DNA from: an uncultured Flavobacteriaceae bacterium | GTDB lineage: Bacteria > Bacteroidota > Bacteroidia > Flavobacteriales > Flavobacteriaceae | DNA length: 53,581 nt | Assembly (NCBI GenBank): GCA_913061125.1 | Contig: CAJXUB010000009.1 | Span: 1 to 53,581 of the forward strand | Reading direction: 5' to 3' | Shown: one piece after another, positions 8,933 to 18,858 of the stretch | Layout of the letters: each line of letters starts with the position of its first letter | How positions within the stretch are numbered: position 1 is the first letter of the stretch | Position numbers and translations under genes: made by a program | Notes under the pieces: model-generated | What the model was told of the DNA's origin: nothing | Databases searched by the model: none | What the model saw: the letters and a program-made list of their open reading frames with translations, nothing else

Positions 8933-9715
8933 ATGTTTCAAAAGCGTTTTTATTATTTGGTAAAATTCCAATTTTTGGGCTACCGTTTCCACGGTTGGCA
9001 AAAGCAACCAGAAATCAAAACGTTACATTTGATGATTGACAAAACACTTCGTTATGTGCTTCAGAATCAGTCGTTTAAGACCTTGGCAGCTAGTAGAACC
9101 GATGCCAAAGTATCGGCTCAAGAGGCGGCTTTTGAGTTGTTCCTCAAAGACAATCCAATTGAGGATCTTCCTTTATTTTTAAAGGAATTCAACACCAATT
9201 TACCACAAGACATTCGAGCGTTGTCCATCGATGAAGTAACTTCCGATTTTAATATCATCCAGGATTCCAAGTTTAAAGAATACCATTATCTGTTTGCGGA
9301 AGGGGAGAAGTGTCATCCGTTTTGTGCTCCAATTATGGCTACAATTTTAGATTCTTTGGACATTCCGTTGATGGCACAAGGGGCACATCTTTTTCAGGGA
9401 TTGCACAATTTTAAGTCGTATTGCTATAAGGCCACAGAGAAGGGGTTGTATCAGCGCGAATTGCAAACTTGCGAGCTGGTGGAAAATTCGTTGTATTTGG
9501 CTAATTTTTTTCCCAAACAAAGTTATTTGTTGCGAGTGGTTGGAAAAGGGTTTGGCCGCCATCAAATTCGTTTGATGATGGGTGCTCTTATCAAATTGGG
9601 AAGAGGCGACGTAGATTTGAAATTTATTCAAGATAGCTTAAAGCCAAACTCCTCTTTATCAATAGATTATATCGCTCCAGCATCTGGATTAATTTTACAT
9701 AAAATAGAGTTTTAG
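8933..9715 (+). CDS. Divergent TruA-family pseudouridine synthase
   Basis: 260 residues, similar along its length to tRNA pseudouridine synthase A: N-terminal FLGYRFHGWQKQPEIKTL, the catalytic block ASRTDAKVSAQEAAF with Asp57, NTNLPQDI, EYHYLF and KGFGRHQIRLMMGALI. The catalytic RTD is kept, but the usual GRTDAGVHA has become SRTDAKVSA, so this is a divergent member and may act on other positions than canonical TruA. It follows hisIE by 36 bases and faces the MscS-type gene, with three bases between the two stop codons; both stops lie in the inverted repeat TTTTAG-ATC-CTAAAA (9710-9724). Confidence 0.82.
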   Translation: MFQKRFYYLVKFQFLGYRFHGWQKQPEIKTLHLMIDKTLRYVLQNQSFKTLAASRTDAKVSAQEAAFELFLKDNPIEDLPLFLKEFNTNLPQDIRALSIDEVTSDFNIIQDSKFKEYHYLFAEGEKCHPFCAPIMATILDSLDIPLMAQGAHLFQGLHNFKSYCYKATEKGLYQRELQTCELVENSLYLANFFPKQSYLLRVVGKGFGRHQIRLMMGALIKLGRGDVDLKFIQDSLKPNSSLSIDYIAPASGLILHKIEF

Positions 9716-9718
9716 ATC

Positions 9719-10945
9719 CTAAAATTTACGTTCAAAAATTTCCAAATCAAAGGTGTTGGAGGCAGCAATGATGTGGTCGAAAATATCAGCTATGATGTAT
9801 TCGTAATTTTGCCAACGTTTGTCGCTTGTAAAAGCATAGATTTCTATGGGTAATCCATTGTCACTCGGTTGCAATTGACGGGCCATTATCATTAGATCTT
9901 TATTAATGGCTGAGTGTTTTTCAACATAAGACTCGATGTATTTTCTAAATACCCCAATGTTGGTCAAATTTCTACCATTAATCAGAAGGGAAGTGTCCAC
10001 TTCCTGTTCTTTGTTGTGTGTGGCAATATCGTCCGATTTTTGAGCAATATAATCGCCAATTAAATCAATTTTAGAAAGAGTTTTTAAATCCTCTTTGGTG
10101 AGATGTCGGATGCTAGACATACGAAAATTTAGCGCCCTTTTGATTCGACGGCCGCTGGATTCTGTCATACCGCGCCAATTTTTAAAGGAATCCGAAATTA
10201 AAGCATAGGTTGGAATGGTAGTTATGGTGTGGTCAAAATTTCGAACTTTTACGGTGGCCAAATTGATTTCAATGACATCGCCGTCGGCTCCAAATTTTTG
10301 AAACGTAATCCAGTCGCCAATACGAACCATGTCGTTAACAGTGACTTGAATGCTTGCCACAAATCCCAAAATGGTGTCTTTAAAAATCAAAATAATAACG
10401 GCCGATACGGTTCCAAGTCCAGCCATAAATTCCCAAAAGGATACGCCAGTAACGACAGCAAATGTGGCGAAAATTGCTGTAAGCCAAATGAAAATCATAA
10501 CGACCTGAACGTAGCTGTCTATGGGTTTATCTTTAAGCCGATCGAGAGATTTAAAGTAAGCTTTTACGGAGTTGAATACGCTTCTCAGACCTCGAACAGA
10601 AAAGATAATTCCAAGAAGTAGAATGATTTTTTTCAGGGCAATTTCCCAATCGGGATGCTCAAAAAAAATGTTGGGAAAAATAGTGTAGGCCATGACCAAT
10701 GGAACGATGTGTGCGATATTACGAGGAACTTTGTGGGTAATCATAATATCGTCAAAATTGGTTTTGGAACGCTGAGCGATTTTTGAAAATACGGATCGAA
10801 TAACGTTTCGTATTAGAAAGTCCATCAAAAAAATGACGACAAAGGCAACAAAAACTAAAACCACGATACTAATCCAATCGGATAAGGAGGGGTTTAGCCC
10901 TGCTTTTTCAAGAAAATGTTTGAGATTGTTGAGAAAAAATTCCAT
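9719..10945 (-). CDS. MscS-family mechanosensitive channel
   Basis: 408 residues. Membrane segments at about 24-45, 76-92, 105-120, 146-166 and 170-200; the last is the pore helix (WEFMAGLGTVSAVIILIFKD), followed by the beta domain with RIGDWITF and VIEINLATVKVRNFDHTITT, which define the MscS family. A cytoplasmic alpha/beta C-terminus completes it. Length and layout resemble E. coli YbdG, a small-conductance osmotic channel, more than the 286-residue MscS. Encoded convergently with the TruA-like gene and downstream of the DUF3817 gene (26-base gap), with which it may be co-transcribed. Confidence 0.9.
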   Translation of the reverse strand: MEFFLNNLKHFLEKAGLNPSLSDWISIVVLVFVAFVVIFLMDFLIRNVIRSVFSKIAQRSKTNFDDIMITHKVPRNIAHIVPLVMAYTIFPNIFFEHPDWEIALKKIILLLGIIFSVRGLRSVFNSVKAYFKSLDRLKDKPIDSYVQVVMIFIWLTAIFATFAVVTGVSFWEFMAGLGTVSAVIILIFKDTILGFVASIQVTVNDMVRIGDWITFQKFGADGDVIEINLATVKVRNFDHTITTIPTYALISDSFKNWRGMTESSGRRIKRALNFRMSSIRHLTKEDLKTLSKIDLIGDYIAQKSDDIATHNKEQEVDTSLLINGRNLTNIGVFRKYIESYVEKHSAINKDLMIMARQLQPSDNGLPIEIYAFTSDKRWQNYEYIIADIFDHIIAASNTFDLEIFERKF

Positions 10946-10971
10946 CGATTAATTGTGTTGCACTTCTAATT

Positions 10972-11256
10972 TTAAAGTATTTTTCTTAATTTCTTTTCGA
11001 TTACAAAAGTACCAAAAGGAATGACAGCAGCGATTAAAATTTTAAAAAAATTAGTTTTAAACCATTGATTTTCAGATCTTAAGATCACAGAAAGAGCAAT
11101 GTATCCCATGAATAACAGCCCGTGAGGCATTCCAAGCGCTTTGACGAGGGTTGGATCATCATTTAAGTATTTTATGGGCACTGCTACCACCAACAAAAGG
11201 ACGTAAGACAGTCCCTCTAAAAATGCTATAATTCTAAATATTTGAATTGTCGTCAT
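10972..11256 (-). CDS. DUF3817 small membrane protein
   Basis: 94 residues from the ATG at 11256 (MTTIQIFRIIAFLEGLSYVL). Three hydrophobic stretches and the FLEGLSY and GMPHGLLFMGY motifs are typical of DUF3817 integral membrane proteins, whose role is unknown. A longer frame from TTG 11274 exists, but that codon lies inside the -7 promoter box (11272-11279), so the transcript would start after it; ATG 11256 is therefore the start. Confidence 0.85.
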   Translation of the reverse strand: MTTIQIFRIIAFLEGLSYVLLLVVAVPIKYLNDDPTLVKALGMPHGLLFMGYIALSVILRSENQWFKTNFFKILIAAVIPFGTFVIEKKLRKIL

Positions 11257-11271
11257 TAAATAGGATTTGTG

Positions 11272-11300
11272 CAAATATAGGGTTAAATTTAAAGTACCAA
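11272..11300 (-). promoter_or_regulatory. Promoter of the DUF3817 gene (TTG-N18-TATATTTG)
   Basis: On the minus strand TTG (11298-11300) is followed after 18 bases by TATATTTG (11279-11272), a perfect Bacteroidota -33/-7 promoter. Transcription would start about 9 bases before the ATG at 11256, which decides the start codon. One of the best promoters in the window. Confidence 0.75.
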
Positions 11301-11378
11301 TTTTACATAATATAAATTATAATACAACATAGAAATGTTTAAGTTGTTGATAATCAGTGGGTTTCGAATATAGTAACA

Positions 11379-12644
11379 TCACACTAAAAACTGAAACAAT
11401 TCTGGTTTGTCGTTAAGATAATCCCCAAAAAAGTTATGAGCTTTTAATTTTGTAATCAGCGGCTGCAAGTCAGTTTGACTTTTCAGTTGGATTCCGACAA
11501 CCGCAACATCGTTTTCTCGATTCACTTTTTTGGTATATTCAAAATGTGTGATATCATCTTGAGGACCGAGCATATCAACTACAAATTCTCGTAAAGCGCC
11601 TGGGCGCTGTGGAAATTTTATGATAAAGTAATGTTTTAAATTGGCATACAACAGAGCTCGTTCTTTAATTTCTGCCGTACGTGTAATATCGTTATTGCTG
11701 CCGCTTACAAGGCAAACTACTGTTTTTCCTCTAATCTCCTCCCGAAAGTCATCCAGCGCGGCAATACTCATCACACCCGCTGGTTCAGCTACAATGGCGT
11801 CTTTATTATACATATCGAGAATGGTTTGGCAAATTTTTCCTTCGTGAACCGTAGTCATCACATCCAAATGTTTTTGGCAAATTTCAAAAGTCAAATCTCC
11901 AACCCGCTGAACGGATGCGCCATCAACAAATTTTTCAATATGGTCCAATTGCACCACATTTCCGTGCTCAATTGATGTTGACATCGAAGGTGCTCCAGCA
12001 GGTTCGACTCCAATTATCTTTGTGTTTGGGGATAAGGCCTTAACAATAGATGACAATCCAGAAGCCAATCCGCCCCCGCCTACAGGGATAAAAATATAGT
12101 CAATTGGTGATTTCGCTTGTTCTATGATTTCAAGTCCAACGGTACCCTGCCCTTCAATGACTTTGGGGTCATTAAACGGATGAACCAAGGGTTTGTTGTA
12201 CTGTTCACATTCCTCCAAAGCTTTGTGATACGAATCGTCAAAAGTATCACCAACCAAAACGACTTCTACAAATCCTTGCCCGAACATCTTAACCTGTTCA
12301 ATTTTTTGATTGGGTGTTGGAGCCGGCATAAAAATTTTGCCTTTAATTTTGAGCAATTGACATGACAAAGCTACCCCTTGCGCATGGTTGCCAGCGCTGG
12401 CGCAAACAATCCCGTGTTTTGTATCTTCTGAGCCGAGCGAGGAAATCTTATTGTAAGCACCTCGAATTTTATAGGAACGCACTTGTTGTAAATCTTCTCG
12501 CTTAAACAACATCGTACAGTTGTATTCTTCAGAAAAACGATTGTGTTGTTCTAAAGGAGATTTAGAGGCGATTCCTTGCAACTTTTCGGCAGCAAATTGA
12601 ATGGCTTCAACAGTGGGAAAATATGGTAAAGAACGATCTTTCAT
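11379..12644 (-). CDS. ilvA: Threonine dehydratase (biosynthetic)
   Basis: Threonine to 2-oxobutanoate and ammonia, the entry to isoleucine. 421 residues: PLP-dependent catalytic domain with Lys59 in SYKIRGAYNKIS and the phosphate-binding loop PVGGGGLASG, then one ACT-like regulatory domain (about 335-421; FPQRPGALREFVVDMLG). The single regulatory domain is the shorter Bacteroidota/Bacillus form; inhibition by isoleucine is expected from the family. Last gene of the ilv operon, 6 bases after ilvC. The threonine it uses is made by the thrABC operon at 43.8-48.5 kb. Confidence 0.96.
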   Translation of the reverse strand: MKDRSLPYFPTVEAIQFAAEKLQGIASKSPLEQHNRFSEEYNCTMLFKREDLQQVRSYKIRGAYNKISSLGSEDTKHGIVCASAGNHAQGVALSCQLLKIKGKIFMPAPTPNQKIEQVKMFGQGFVEVVLVGDTFDDSYHKALEECEQYNKPLVHPFNDPKVIEGQGTVGLEIIEQAKSPIDYIFIPVGGGGLASGLSSIVKALSPNTKIIGVEPAGAPSMSTSIEHGNVVQLDHIEKFVDGASVQRVGDLTFEICQKHLDVMTTVHEGKICQTILDMYNKDAIVAEPAGVMSIAALDDFREEIRGKTVVCLVSGSNNDITRTAEIKERALLYANLKHYFIIKFPQRPGALREFVVDMLGPQDDITHFEYTKKVNRENDVAVVGIQLKSQTDLQPLITKLKAHNFFGDYLNDKPELFQFLV

Positions 12645-12650
12645 TCTGAT

Positions 12651-14132
12651 TTACCCCTCATTTTTAATCACTTTCATATCCGTCATAGCTTGTCTTAAAA
12701 CGGCACCGATAGACTCAATTTTATGATTTCTAATTGACTGATTTACATGTATTAAAGCAGCATTATCTACAGCAGTTGTTTCAGTCGGATATGCCGTCCC
12801 TATGACGTCAACTTTTATAGATTTCATGAAATCGACCAAAAGCGGCTTGCAAGCATGATCAAATAAATAACAGCCGTATTCTGCCGTATCAGAAATAATT
12901 CGATTCATTTCGAAGAGTTTTTTTCGGGCTACAGTGTTGGCTATGAGCGGCAATTCGTGGAGGGATTCATAATATGCCGATTCCTCTTTTATTCCTGAGG
13001 AAACCATAGTGTCAAAGGCAAGCTCTACGCCTGCTCGAACGAAAGCAACCATCAGAACGCCATGGTCAAAATACGCTTGCTCTGAAATACTGTTTGATGT
13101 TGCGGCAGTTTTTTCAAAAGCGGTTTCACCAGTTGCAGCGCGCCAAGTTAAAAGATTAACGTCATTATTAGCCCAATCTTCCATCATAGTTTTGGAAAAA
13201 TGGCCAGACATAATATCGTTCATGTGTTTTTCAAACAAGGGTGCCATTATGGTTTTTAATTCTTCCGACAGCTCAAAAGCTTTGATTTTGGCTGGATTTG
13301 ACAGTCGATCCATCATGTTGGTAATTCCGCCATGTTTTAAGGCCTCTGTGATGGTTTCCCAACCGTATTGAATTAGCTTAGAGGCATAAGCGGGTTCTAT
13401 CCCCTCCTCTACCATTTTATCAAACAATAAAATGGAAGCCGTCTGAAGTACCCCACACAAAATCGTTTGTTCTCCCATCAAATCGCTTTTAACTTCGGCA
13501 ACAAACGACGACTCTAAAACTCCGGCCTTGTGACCACCAGTGGCCACAGCATACGCTTTAGCTTGGGCCCACCCCTTTCCTTCTGGATCGTTCTCTGGGT
13601 GTACGGCTATAAGTGTTGGGACTCCAAATCCTCTTAAATATTCCTCTCGAACTTCACTACCTGGACATTTTGGTGCGACCATGATTACGGTCAAATCTTC
13701 ACGAATTTGCTTGCCTTCCTCAACGATATTAAATCCATGAGAATACGACAAGGTTGCCCCCTGTTTCATCAGAGGCATGACCGTATCCACCACATTGGAA
13801 TGTTGCTTGTCTGGCGTGAGGTTTAGTACAACATCAGCCGTGGGGATCAAGTCGTTGTAGGTGCCTACGGTAAATCCGTTGGAGCTGGCATTTTTAAACG
13901 ATTGTCGTTGATCTGAAATGGCTTGCTCTCGCAGCGCATAGGAAATATCCAAACCAGAATCGCGCATGTTTAATCCTTGATTTAGACCTTGTGCGCCACA
14001 TCCTACGATGACAATTTTTTTATGTTTAAGGGCCTTTACCCCATCCTTGAACTCGGAGGTTTCCATGAATCGGCATTTCGATAGTTGATTCAGTTTTTGA
14101 CTCAATGAAAGCGTGTTAAAGTAATTTGACAT
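12651..14132 (-). CDS. ilvC: Ketol-acid reductoisomerase, class II
   Basis: NADPH- and Mg-dependent isomeroreduction of acetolactate and acetohydroxybutyrate. 493 residues, the long (class II) form with a duplicated C-terminal knotted domain, as in E. coli and plants. The Rossmann loop is [20 protein letters not shown] (about 42-61), with an Arg-containing ALREQ segment beyond it. Metal ligands are expected in [13 protein letters not shown]. Fourth gene of the operon, 20 bases after ilvN and 6 before ilvA. Confidence 0.97.
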   Translation of the reverse strand: MSNYFNTLSLSQKLNQLSKCRFMETSEFKDGVKALKHKKIVIVGCGAQGLNQGLNMRDSGLDISYALREQAISDQRQSFKNASSNGFTVGTYNDLIPTADVVLNLTPDKQHSNVVDTVMPLMKQGATLSYSHGFNIVEEGKQIREDLTVIMVAPKCPGSEVREEYLRGFGVPTLIAVHPENDPEGKGWAQAKAYAVATGGHKAGVLESSFVAEVKSDLMGEQTILCGVLQTASILLFDKMVEEGIEPAYASKLIQYGWETITEALKHGGITNMMDRLSNPAKIKAFELSEELKTIMAPLFEKHMNDIMSGHFSKTMMEDWANNDVNLLTWRAATGETAFEKTAATSNSISEQAYFDHGVLMVAFVRAGVELAFDTMVSSGIKEESAYYESLHELPLIANTVARKKLFEMNRIISDTAEYGCYLFDHACKPLLVDFMKSIKVDVIGTAYPTETTAVDNAALIHVNQSIRNHKIESIGAVLRQAMTDMKVIKNEG

Positions 14133-14152
14133 GGTTGATTATTTTTTATTAT

Positions 14153-14683
14153 TTAATTGTTAAATGCATCTAATATTGTAGAAATTCTCATCTCGTCTTT
14201 GGTAACTGCAATACGTCCAGAACGGACAAATTGCATGATGCCAAAAGCGCTCAATTCTCTGTAAAGCATTTCGATTTCTCGGCGTCGCCCCGATTTCTCA
14301 AGCACAAAAAAATCGCGATTAACAGTTACGATTCTAGCATCGCTGTCTTTTATGATGTTTTGAATTTGACGTTCCTCGAATAACAAATCGGATTTAATTT
14401 TAAACATGCAGGATTCCAAGTAAATGGTATCATCATCCATATGATAAAATGCTTTGATAACTTCGATTTGTTTTTCAATTTGACCTATGATTTTTTTCAC
14501 GTTAACTTCTGTCATGTTCACCAATATCGTAAACCTAGAAACCCCCTCAATTTCAGAATCTGAGATGTTCATGCTTTCAATGTTGATGTGTCGGCGTTGG
14601 AATATTGCCGAAATACGATTCAACAACCCGATGTTGTTTTCTGTATAAACCGAAATGGTATATTGATTCATTGTTTGTTCCAT
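14153..14683 (-). CDS. ilvN: Acetolactate synthase, small (regulatory) subunit
   Basis: 176 residues. The N-terminal ACT domain (YTISVYTENNIGLLNRIS, HINIESMNIS, about 8-80) binds valine in this family, and a C-terminal domain contacts the catalytic subunit. Confers feedback control on IlvB. Starts 7 bases after the ilvB stop. The name ilvH is equally usable; the sequence alone does not separate them. Confidence 0.95.
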   Translation of the reverse strand: MEQTMNQYTISVYTENNIGLLNRISAIFQRRHINIESMNISDSEIEGVSRFTILVNMTEVNVKKIIGQIEKQIEVIKAFYHMDDDTIYLESCMFKIKSDLLFEERQIQNIIKDSDARIVTVNRDFFVLEKSGRRREIEMLYRELSAFGIMQFVRSGRIAVTKDEMRISTILDAFNN

Positions 14684-14690
14684 AATTTTT

Positions 14691-16424
14691 CTATTCTAAT
14701 CGAATTTCTGATACCGATGCTCCAGACGGAATCATTGGAAATACGTTGTCTTCTTTTTCTACACAAACTTCCAAAAAATAGGGTGTCTTGGAGGCCATCA
14801 TGGTTTCTACGGCTTCGGCTAAATCTTCGCGTTTGGTCACTCGTTTGGCCTTTAGATGATACCCTTTGGCAATCGTTACAAAATCAGGATTTGTCATCAC
14901 CGTAGATGCGTACCGTTTGTCAAAAAAGAGTTGTTGCCATTGACGGACCATGCCTAAAAAATCATTATTTAAAACCACAATTTTTACCGCTGTTTTGGTT
15001 TGAAAAATGGTCCCCAATTCTTGGATTGTCATCTGATAACCACCATCGCCAATGACTGCAACCACCTCGCGATCAGGGGTTGCCATTTTGGCACCAATGG
15101 CGGCCGGTAGTGCAAACCCCATAGTGCCCAACCCTCCAGAGGTTATGTTTCCTCTAGACTGTGTAAATTCGGCATACCGGCAAGCAATCATTTGATGTTG
15201 GCCCACATCGGATACAATGGCGGCCTTACCATTACTTTGTACATTAATTTCTTTGATAACCTCCCCCATTGTTAACCCCTCTTTTGTAGGATACAAATCG
15301 TTTTTGATGACTTTTTCAAATTCAATTTTAGATAATTCATTGAATTTTTCAAGCCATATGGAATGTGAATTTTTTTGGAGTAATGGAAGCAGCTGCGCTA
15401 AACTCGCCTTGGCATCGCCAAGGACGGCCACATCCGTTTTCACATTTTTATCAATTTCTGCCGGATCTATTTCAAAATGAATGACCTTAGCTTGTTTGGC
15501 GTATTCGCTTAACTTCCCTGTAACCCGATCGTCAAACCGCATGCCGATTGCAATCAAAACATCACATTCATTGGTTAAAATATTTGGTGCATAATTTCCA
15601 TGCATACCAACCATACCCACGTTTAGGGGGTGCGACGTGTCTAAAGCAGAAACCCCCATAATGGTCCAAGCTGCTGGGATTCCAGTTTTTTCAACCACCG
15701 CTTTGAATTCTTCTTCGGCTTGACCTAAAATAACACCTTGACCCCATACAATCAGGGGTTTTTTAGCAGAATTAATAAGATCAGCCGATGCCATTAGGGC
15801 TTCCTTGTTGATCTCTGGCACAGGCGTGTAGCTTCTTACACCATTGCACTTTTGATAGGTAAAATCAAGGGAATCAAATTGAGCATCTTTGGTAATGTCA
15901 ATCAGTACTGGCCCTGGACGTCCACTCCGAGCGATGTAAAACGCTTTGGCTATAACTTCAGGAATTTCTTCTGCCGTGGTGATTTGATGATTCCATTTGG
16001 TTACTGGGGTCGAAATACCGACAATGTCCGTTTCCTGAAAGGCATCACTTCCCAGCAAGTGTGACGGGACTTGGCCAGTGATGCACACCATGGGCGTGGA
16101 ATCAATTTGAGCATCGGCGATTCCAGTAATCAGGTTAGTAGCACCAGGCCCTGAGGTCGCTATCGCAACGCCCACTTTTCCAGAAATTCGGGCATAGCCC
16201 TGTGCGGCGTGGGTGGCCCCTTGCTCGTGTCGAGTTAAAACATGATGAATTTCGTCCTGATATTTATAGAATTCGTCATAAACAGGCATGATAGCCCCAC
16301 CGGGATAGCCATAAATGATATCTACACCTTCAGCGATTAAACTTCTAACAACCGCTTCTGATCCTGTGATGCGTTCTGTGGCTTGTTCCAGATATTTTGT
16401 TTGTTTTTTGGTGTTTGTGTTCAT
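14691..16424 (-). CDS. ilvB: Acetolactate synthase, large (catalytic) subunit
   Basis: ThDP-dependent condensation of pyruvate with pyruvate or 2-oxobutanoate. 577 residues with the three usual domains. Visible: catalytic Glu67 in RHEQGATHAAQGYAR, SGPGATNL, and the ThDP/Mg motif from GDGGYQMTIQEL to NNDFLGMVRQWQ. The FAD-binding middle domain includes IGMRFDDRVTGKL. Between ilvD (12 bases upstream) and ilvN (7 bases downstream), so the holoenzyme subunits are made together. Confidence 0.97.
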   Translation of the reverse strand: MNTNTKKQTKYLEQATERITGSEAVVRSLIAEGVDIIYGYPGGAIMPVYDEFYKYQDEIHHVLTRHEQGATHAAQGYARISGKVGVAIATSGPGATNLITGIADAQIDSTPMVCITGQVPSHLLGSDAFQETDIVGISTPVTKWNHQITTAEEIPEVIAKAFYIARSGRPGPVLIDITKDAQFDSLDFTYQKCNGVRSYTPVPEINKEALMASADLINSAKKPLIVWGQGVILGQAEEEFKAVVEKTGIPAAWTIMGVSALDTSHPLNVGMVGMHGNYAPNILTNECDVLIAIGMRFDDRVTGKLSEYAKQAKVIHFEIDPAEIDKNVKTDVAVLGDAKASLAQLLPLLQKNSHSIWLEKFNELSKIEFEKVIKNDLYPTKEGLTMGEVIKEINVQSNGKAAIVSDVGQHQMIACRYAEFTQSRGNITSGGLGTMGFALPAAIGAKMATPDREVVAVIGDGGYQMTIQELGTIFQTKTAVKIVVLNNDFLGMVRQWQQLFFDKRYASTVMTNPDFVTIAKGYHLKAKRVTKREDLAEAVETMMASKTPYFLEVCVEKEDNVFPMIPSGASVSEIRLE

Positions 16425-16436
16425 GATAAAATTAGT

Positions 16437-18116
16437 TTAAAATTCGTCTGTAACACACCCTTTTGAGGCGGACGAAACAGACTTGGCATATTTGTATAAT
16501 ACGCCACGTGAGACTTTTAATTTTGGGGCATTCCAGTGTTGTTTTCTCAGTTGAAGTTCATCATCCGAAACCTCCAAATTAATGGTATTGGATTCTGCAT
16601 CAATAGTAATGATATCGCCGTTCTGAACCAAAGCAATGGTACCTCCAACTTGAGCTTCGGGTGTAATGTGGCCCACCACGAATCCGTGAGTCCCCCCCGA
16701 GAAACGTCCATCGGTTATCAGGGCAACATCATTTCCCAATCCAGCACCCATGATGGCTGCCGTTGGTTTGAGCATTTCTGGCATGCCAGGACCTCCTTTT
16801 GGACCTTCGTAGCGAATCACCACAACGTCCCCTTTTTTGACTTGCCCGTCCCGAATACCATCGTTGGCTTCAAATTCACTGTCGAATACTTTAGCTTTTC
16901 CTGTAAATTTTAGCCCCTCTTTCCCTGTAATTTTTGCAACGCTACCTTCAGAGGCCAAGTTTCCGTAGAGCATTCTGAGATGTCCTGTTGTTTTTATGGG
17001 ATTTTCAATGGGTTTAATAACATCTTGATCTTTTGACAATCCATCTATTTCAGCTAAATTTTCGGCCAATGTTTTTCCAGTTACGGTCAGGCAATCGCCA
17101 TGCAAAAGTCCGTTGTCCAACAAATATTTTAAAACTGCAGGGATTCCACCCACTCGATGAACATCTTCCATAAGATATTTTCCACTGGGTTTAAGATCTG
17201 CCAGAAAAGGGGTTGAGTCGCTAATACGCTGAAAATCTTCAAGAGTGAAAGGGATATTTGCTGCTCGAGCGATGGCCAAAAAATGCAACACAGCATTGGT
17301 AGATCCGCCCAGTATGGTAATCAATCGTATGGCATTTTCCAAGGATTTTTTATTGATAATGTCAGAAGGTTTAATATCCTGTTCTAAAAGAATGCGCATG
17401 GCCTCTCCTGCTCTCTCGGCTTCATGCAATTTTTCAGGGCCTGTGGCAGGGTTTGAAGAATTGTAAGGTAAGGCCATTCCAAGCGCTTCAATGGCGGAGG
17501 CCATGGTGTTGGCGGTATACATCCCGCCACATGCCCCAGCGCCTGGACATGCCTTTTGTACAATATTTTGAAATTCAGTTTCTGACATGGTACCGGCGAC
17601 TTTACTTCCCCAAGCTTCAAATGCAGAGACGATATCAAGCTTTTGGCCATTATGACATCCAGAGTCGATTGTACCACCATAAACCAATATACTTGGTTTG
17701 TTGATTCTAATCATGGCCATTAAAGCACCGGGCATATTTTTGTCACAGCCAACAACCGTTACCAAACCGTCGTAGCTCATGGCTTGTACCACGGTTTCCA
17801 TAGAATCGGCTATGACGTCTCTTGAGGGCAATGAAAAACGCATCCCTGGGGTCCCCATCGATATGCCATCACTAACTCCAATCGTATTAAATATAAGCCC
17901 TACTAAATCTTTGGAAAGTGTCCCTTTTTTTACAAGTTTTGCCAAATCATTTAAGTGCATGTTGCAGGGGTTTCCCTCATAACCCGTACTGGCTATTCCA
18001 ACGATAGCTTTGTTAAAATCATCTCGAGTCAATCCAATGGCATGCAGCATGGCTTGAGCAGCGGGTTGAGTGGGGTCTTGCGTTATCGTTTTGCTGTACT
18101 TATTGAGTGCTTTCAT
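16437..18116 (-). CDS. ilvD: Dihydroxy-acid dehydratase
   Basis: Dehydrates dihydroxyisovalerate and dihydroxy-methylvalerate to the oxo acids. 559 residues. The iron-sulfur cysteines are visible: Cys51 (GNPCNMH), Cys124 (GCDKNMPG) and Cys196 ([12 protein letters not shown]); three Cys points to a [2Fe-2S] cluster. Lys126 in GCDKNMPG is the Mg-binding lysine. First gene of the ilv operon; about 200 non-coding bases precede it, with a -7 box at 18150-18157. No leader peptide rich in Ile, Leu or Val is seen there. Confidence 0.97.
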   Translation of the reverse strand: MKALNKYSKTITQDPTQPAAQAMLHAIGLTRDDFNKAIVGIASTGYEGNPCNMHLNDLAKLVKKGTLSKDLVGLIFNTIGVSDGISMGTPGMRFSLPSRDVIADSMETVVQAMSYDGLVTVVGCDKNMPGALMAMIRINKPSILVYGGTIDSGCHNGQKLDIVSAFEAWGSKVAGTMSETEFQNIVQKACPGAGACGGMYTANTMASAIEALGMALPYNSSNPATGPEKLHEAERAGEAMRILLEQDIKPSDIINKKSLENAIRLITILGGSTNAVLHFLAIARAANIPFTLEDFQRISDSTPFLADLKPSGKYLMEDVHRVGGIPAVLKYLLDNGLLHGDCLTVTGKTLAENLAEIDGLSKDQDVIKPIENPIKTTGHLRMLYGNLASEGSVAKITGKEGLKFTGKAKVFDSEFEANDGIRDGQVKKGDVVVIRYEGPKGGPGMPEMLKPTAAIMGAGLGNDVALITDGRFSGGTHGFVVGHITPEAQVGGTIALVQNGDIITIDAESNTINLEVSDDELQLRKQHWNAPKLKVSRGVLYKYAKSVSSASKGCVTDEF

Positions 18117-18149
18117 GTCGAAATTTCTTCAAAAACATTTGATGGAAAT

Positions 18150-18157
18150 CAAAACTA
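18150..18157 (-). promoter_or_regulatory. Candidate -7 box of the ilv operon
   Basis: TAGTTTTG on the minus strand fits TAnnTTTG perfectly and would give a leader of about 25 bases before the ilvD ATG (18116). No clear TTG lies 18 bases upstream. A leader that short leaves no room for an attenuator. Confidence 0.45.
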
Positions 18158-18315
18158 AAAAGATAAAAAGTGATTTTGTTGCTACTTTGATTTTTACAGA
18201 CAGACTCAAAAATCAAAAAATCTATATAAATAACTGAAAATGAGAAAGTTAATTAATTTAATTTATGATGTCCAACGGATTTTTTTTAAATAATTTTTAG
18301 TGTAATCTGGCCCGT

Positions 18316-18858
18316 TTATTTGCACTTTACTAACGCGATACTATCTATTGACAGTTTAAAATCGGCTTCGGATTTGGAGGCCTTCAAGATACCAATTTGC
18401 TCAAATGAAGTTTTGTTAAAATTGGAGATATTCAATTGATATCCTCTAAAACTCGCAGTCATTTTGGTCAGCGGGATCGTTACAGTTTCCCATTCTCCAG
18501 ATGTTTTAAAATTGTAGATGTATGAGTGGCGGTCGGTTTGAGCGTGTTTTATTCTAAGCTGAAAAACGCTTCCATCGCCTTTTATTCGTAATGCAAAAGC
18601 ATTAAAATCTTGCACAACAATGGGGTTTAAACGGCATTGTATTGAAGAAAATCCGCCGTTATTTTTAATGGATACATGACCACTAAAAACACCATTTCCG
18701 CTGGTATTGAGAGATAACTTACCCCCTGACATTCCACCCATCACAGCGTCGTTTACCATCTCCCACTGCTGGAGATTGCAGCTCTTATGGAATTGATATA
18801 CAACGGCATTGGGTTGAATGATATTCATAATAAATACGATTAAAAACAACAGCCTCAC
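18316..18858 (-). CDS. CIA30-family protein, probably exported
   Basis: 180 residues. Starts with GTG directly after the stop of the helicase gene; this gives a hydrophobic N-terminus (MRLLFLIVFIMNIIQP) that looks like a signal peptide or membrane anchor, whereas the next ATG (18828) would cut it. The rest is a beta-sandwich typical of CIA30 (complex I intermediate-associated protein 30): NDAVMGGMSGGKLSL, GFSSIQCRLNP, FALRIKGDGSVFQLRIK. Bacterial members have no proven function; a carbohydrate-binding-like fold is known for the family. Encoded with the helicase, but without an obvious functional link. Confidence 0.8.
   Translation of the reverse strand: MRLLFLIVFIMNIIQPNAVVYQFHKSCNLQQWEMVNDAVMGGMSGGKLSLNTSGNGVFSGHVSIKNNGGFSSIQCRLNPIVVQDFNAFALRIKGDGSVFQLRIKHAQTDRHSYIYNFKTSGEWETVTIPLTKMTASFRGYQLNISNFNKTSFEQIGILKASKSEADFKLSIDSIALVKCK

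Noticed and set aside
18117-18315. Attenuator upstream of the ilv operon
   Set aside because: No short frame rich in Ile, Leu or Val and no hairpin with a T-tract on the minus strand; the candidate promoter leaves only about 25 bases of leader.
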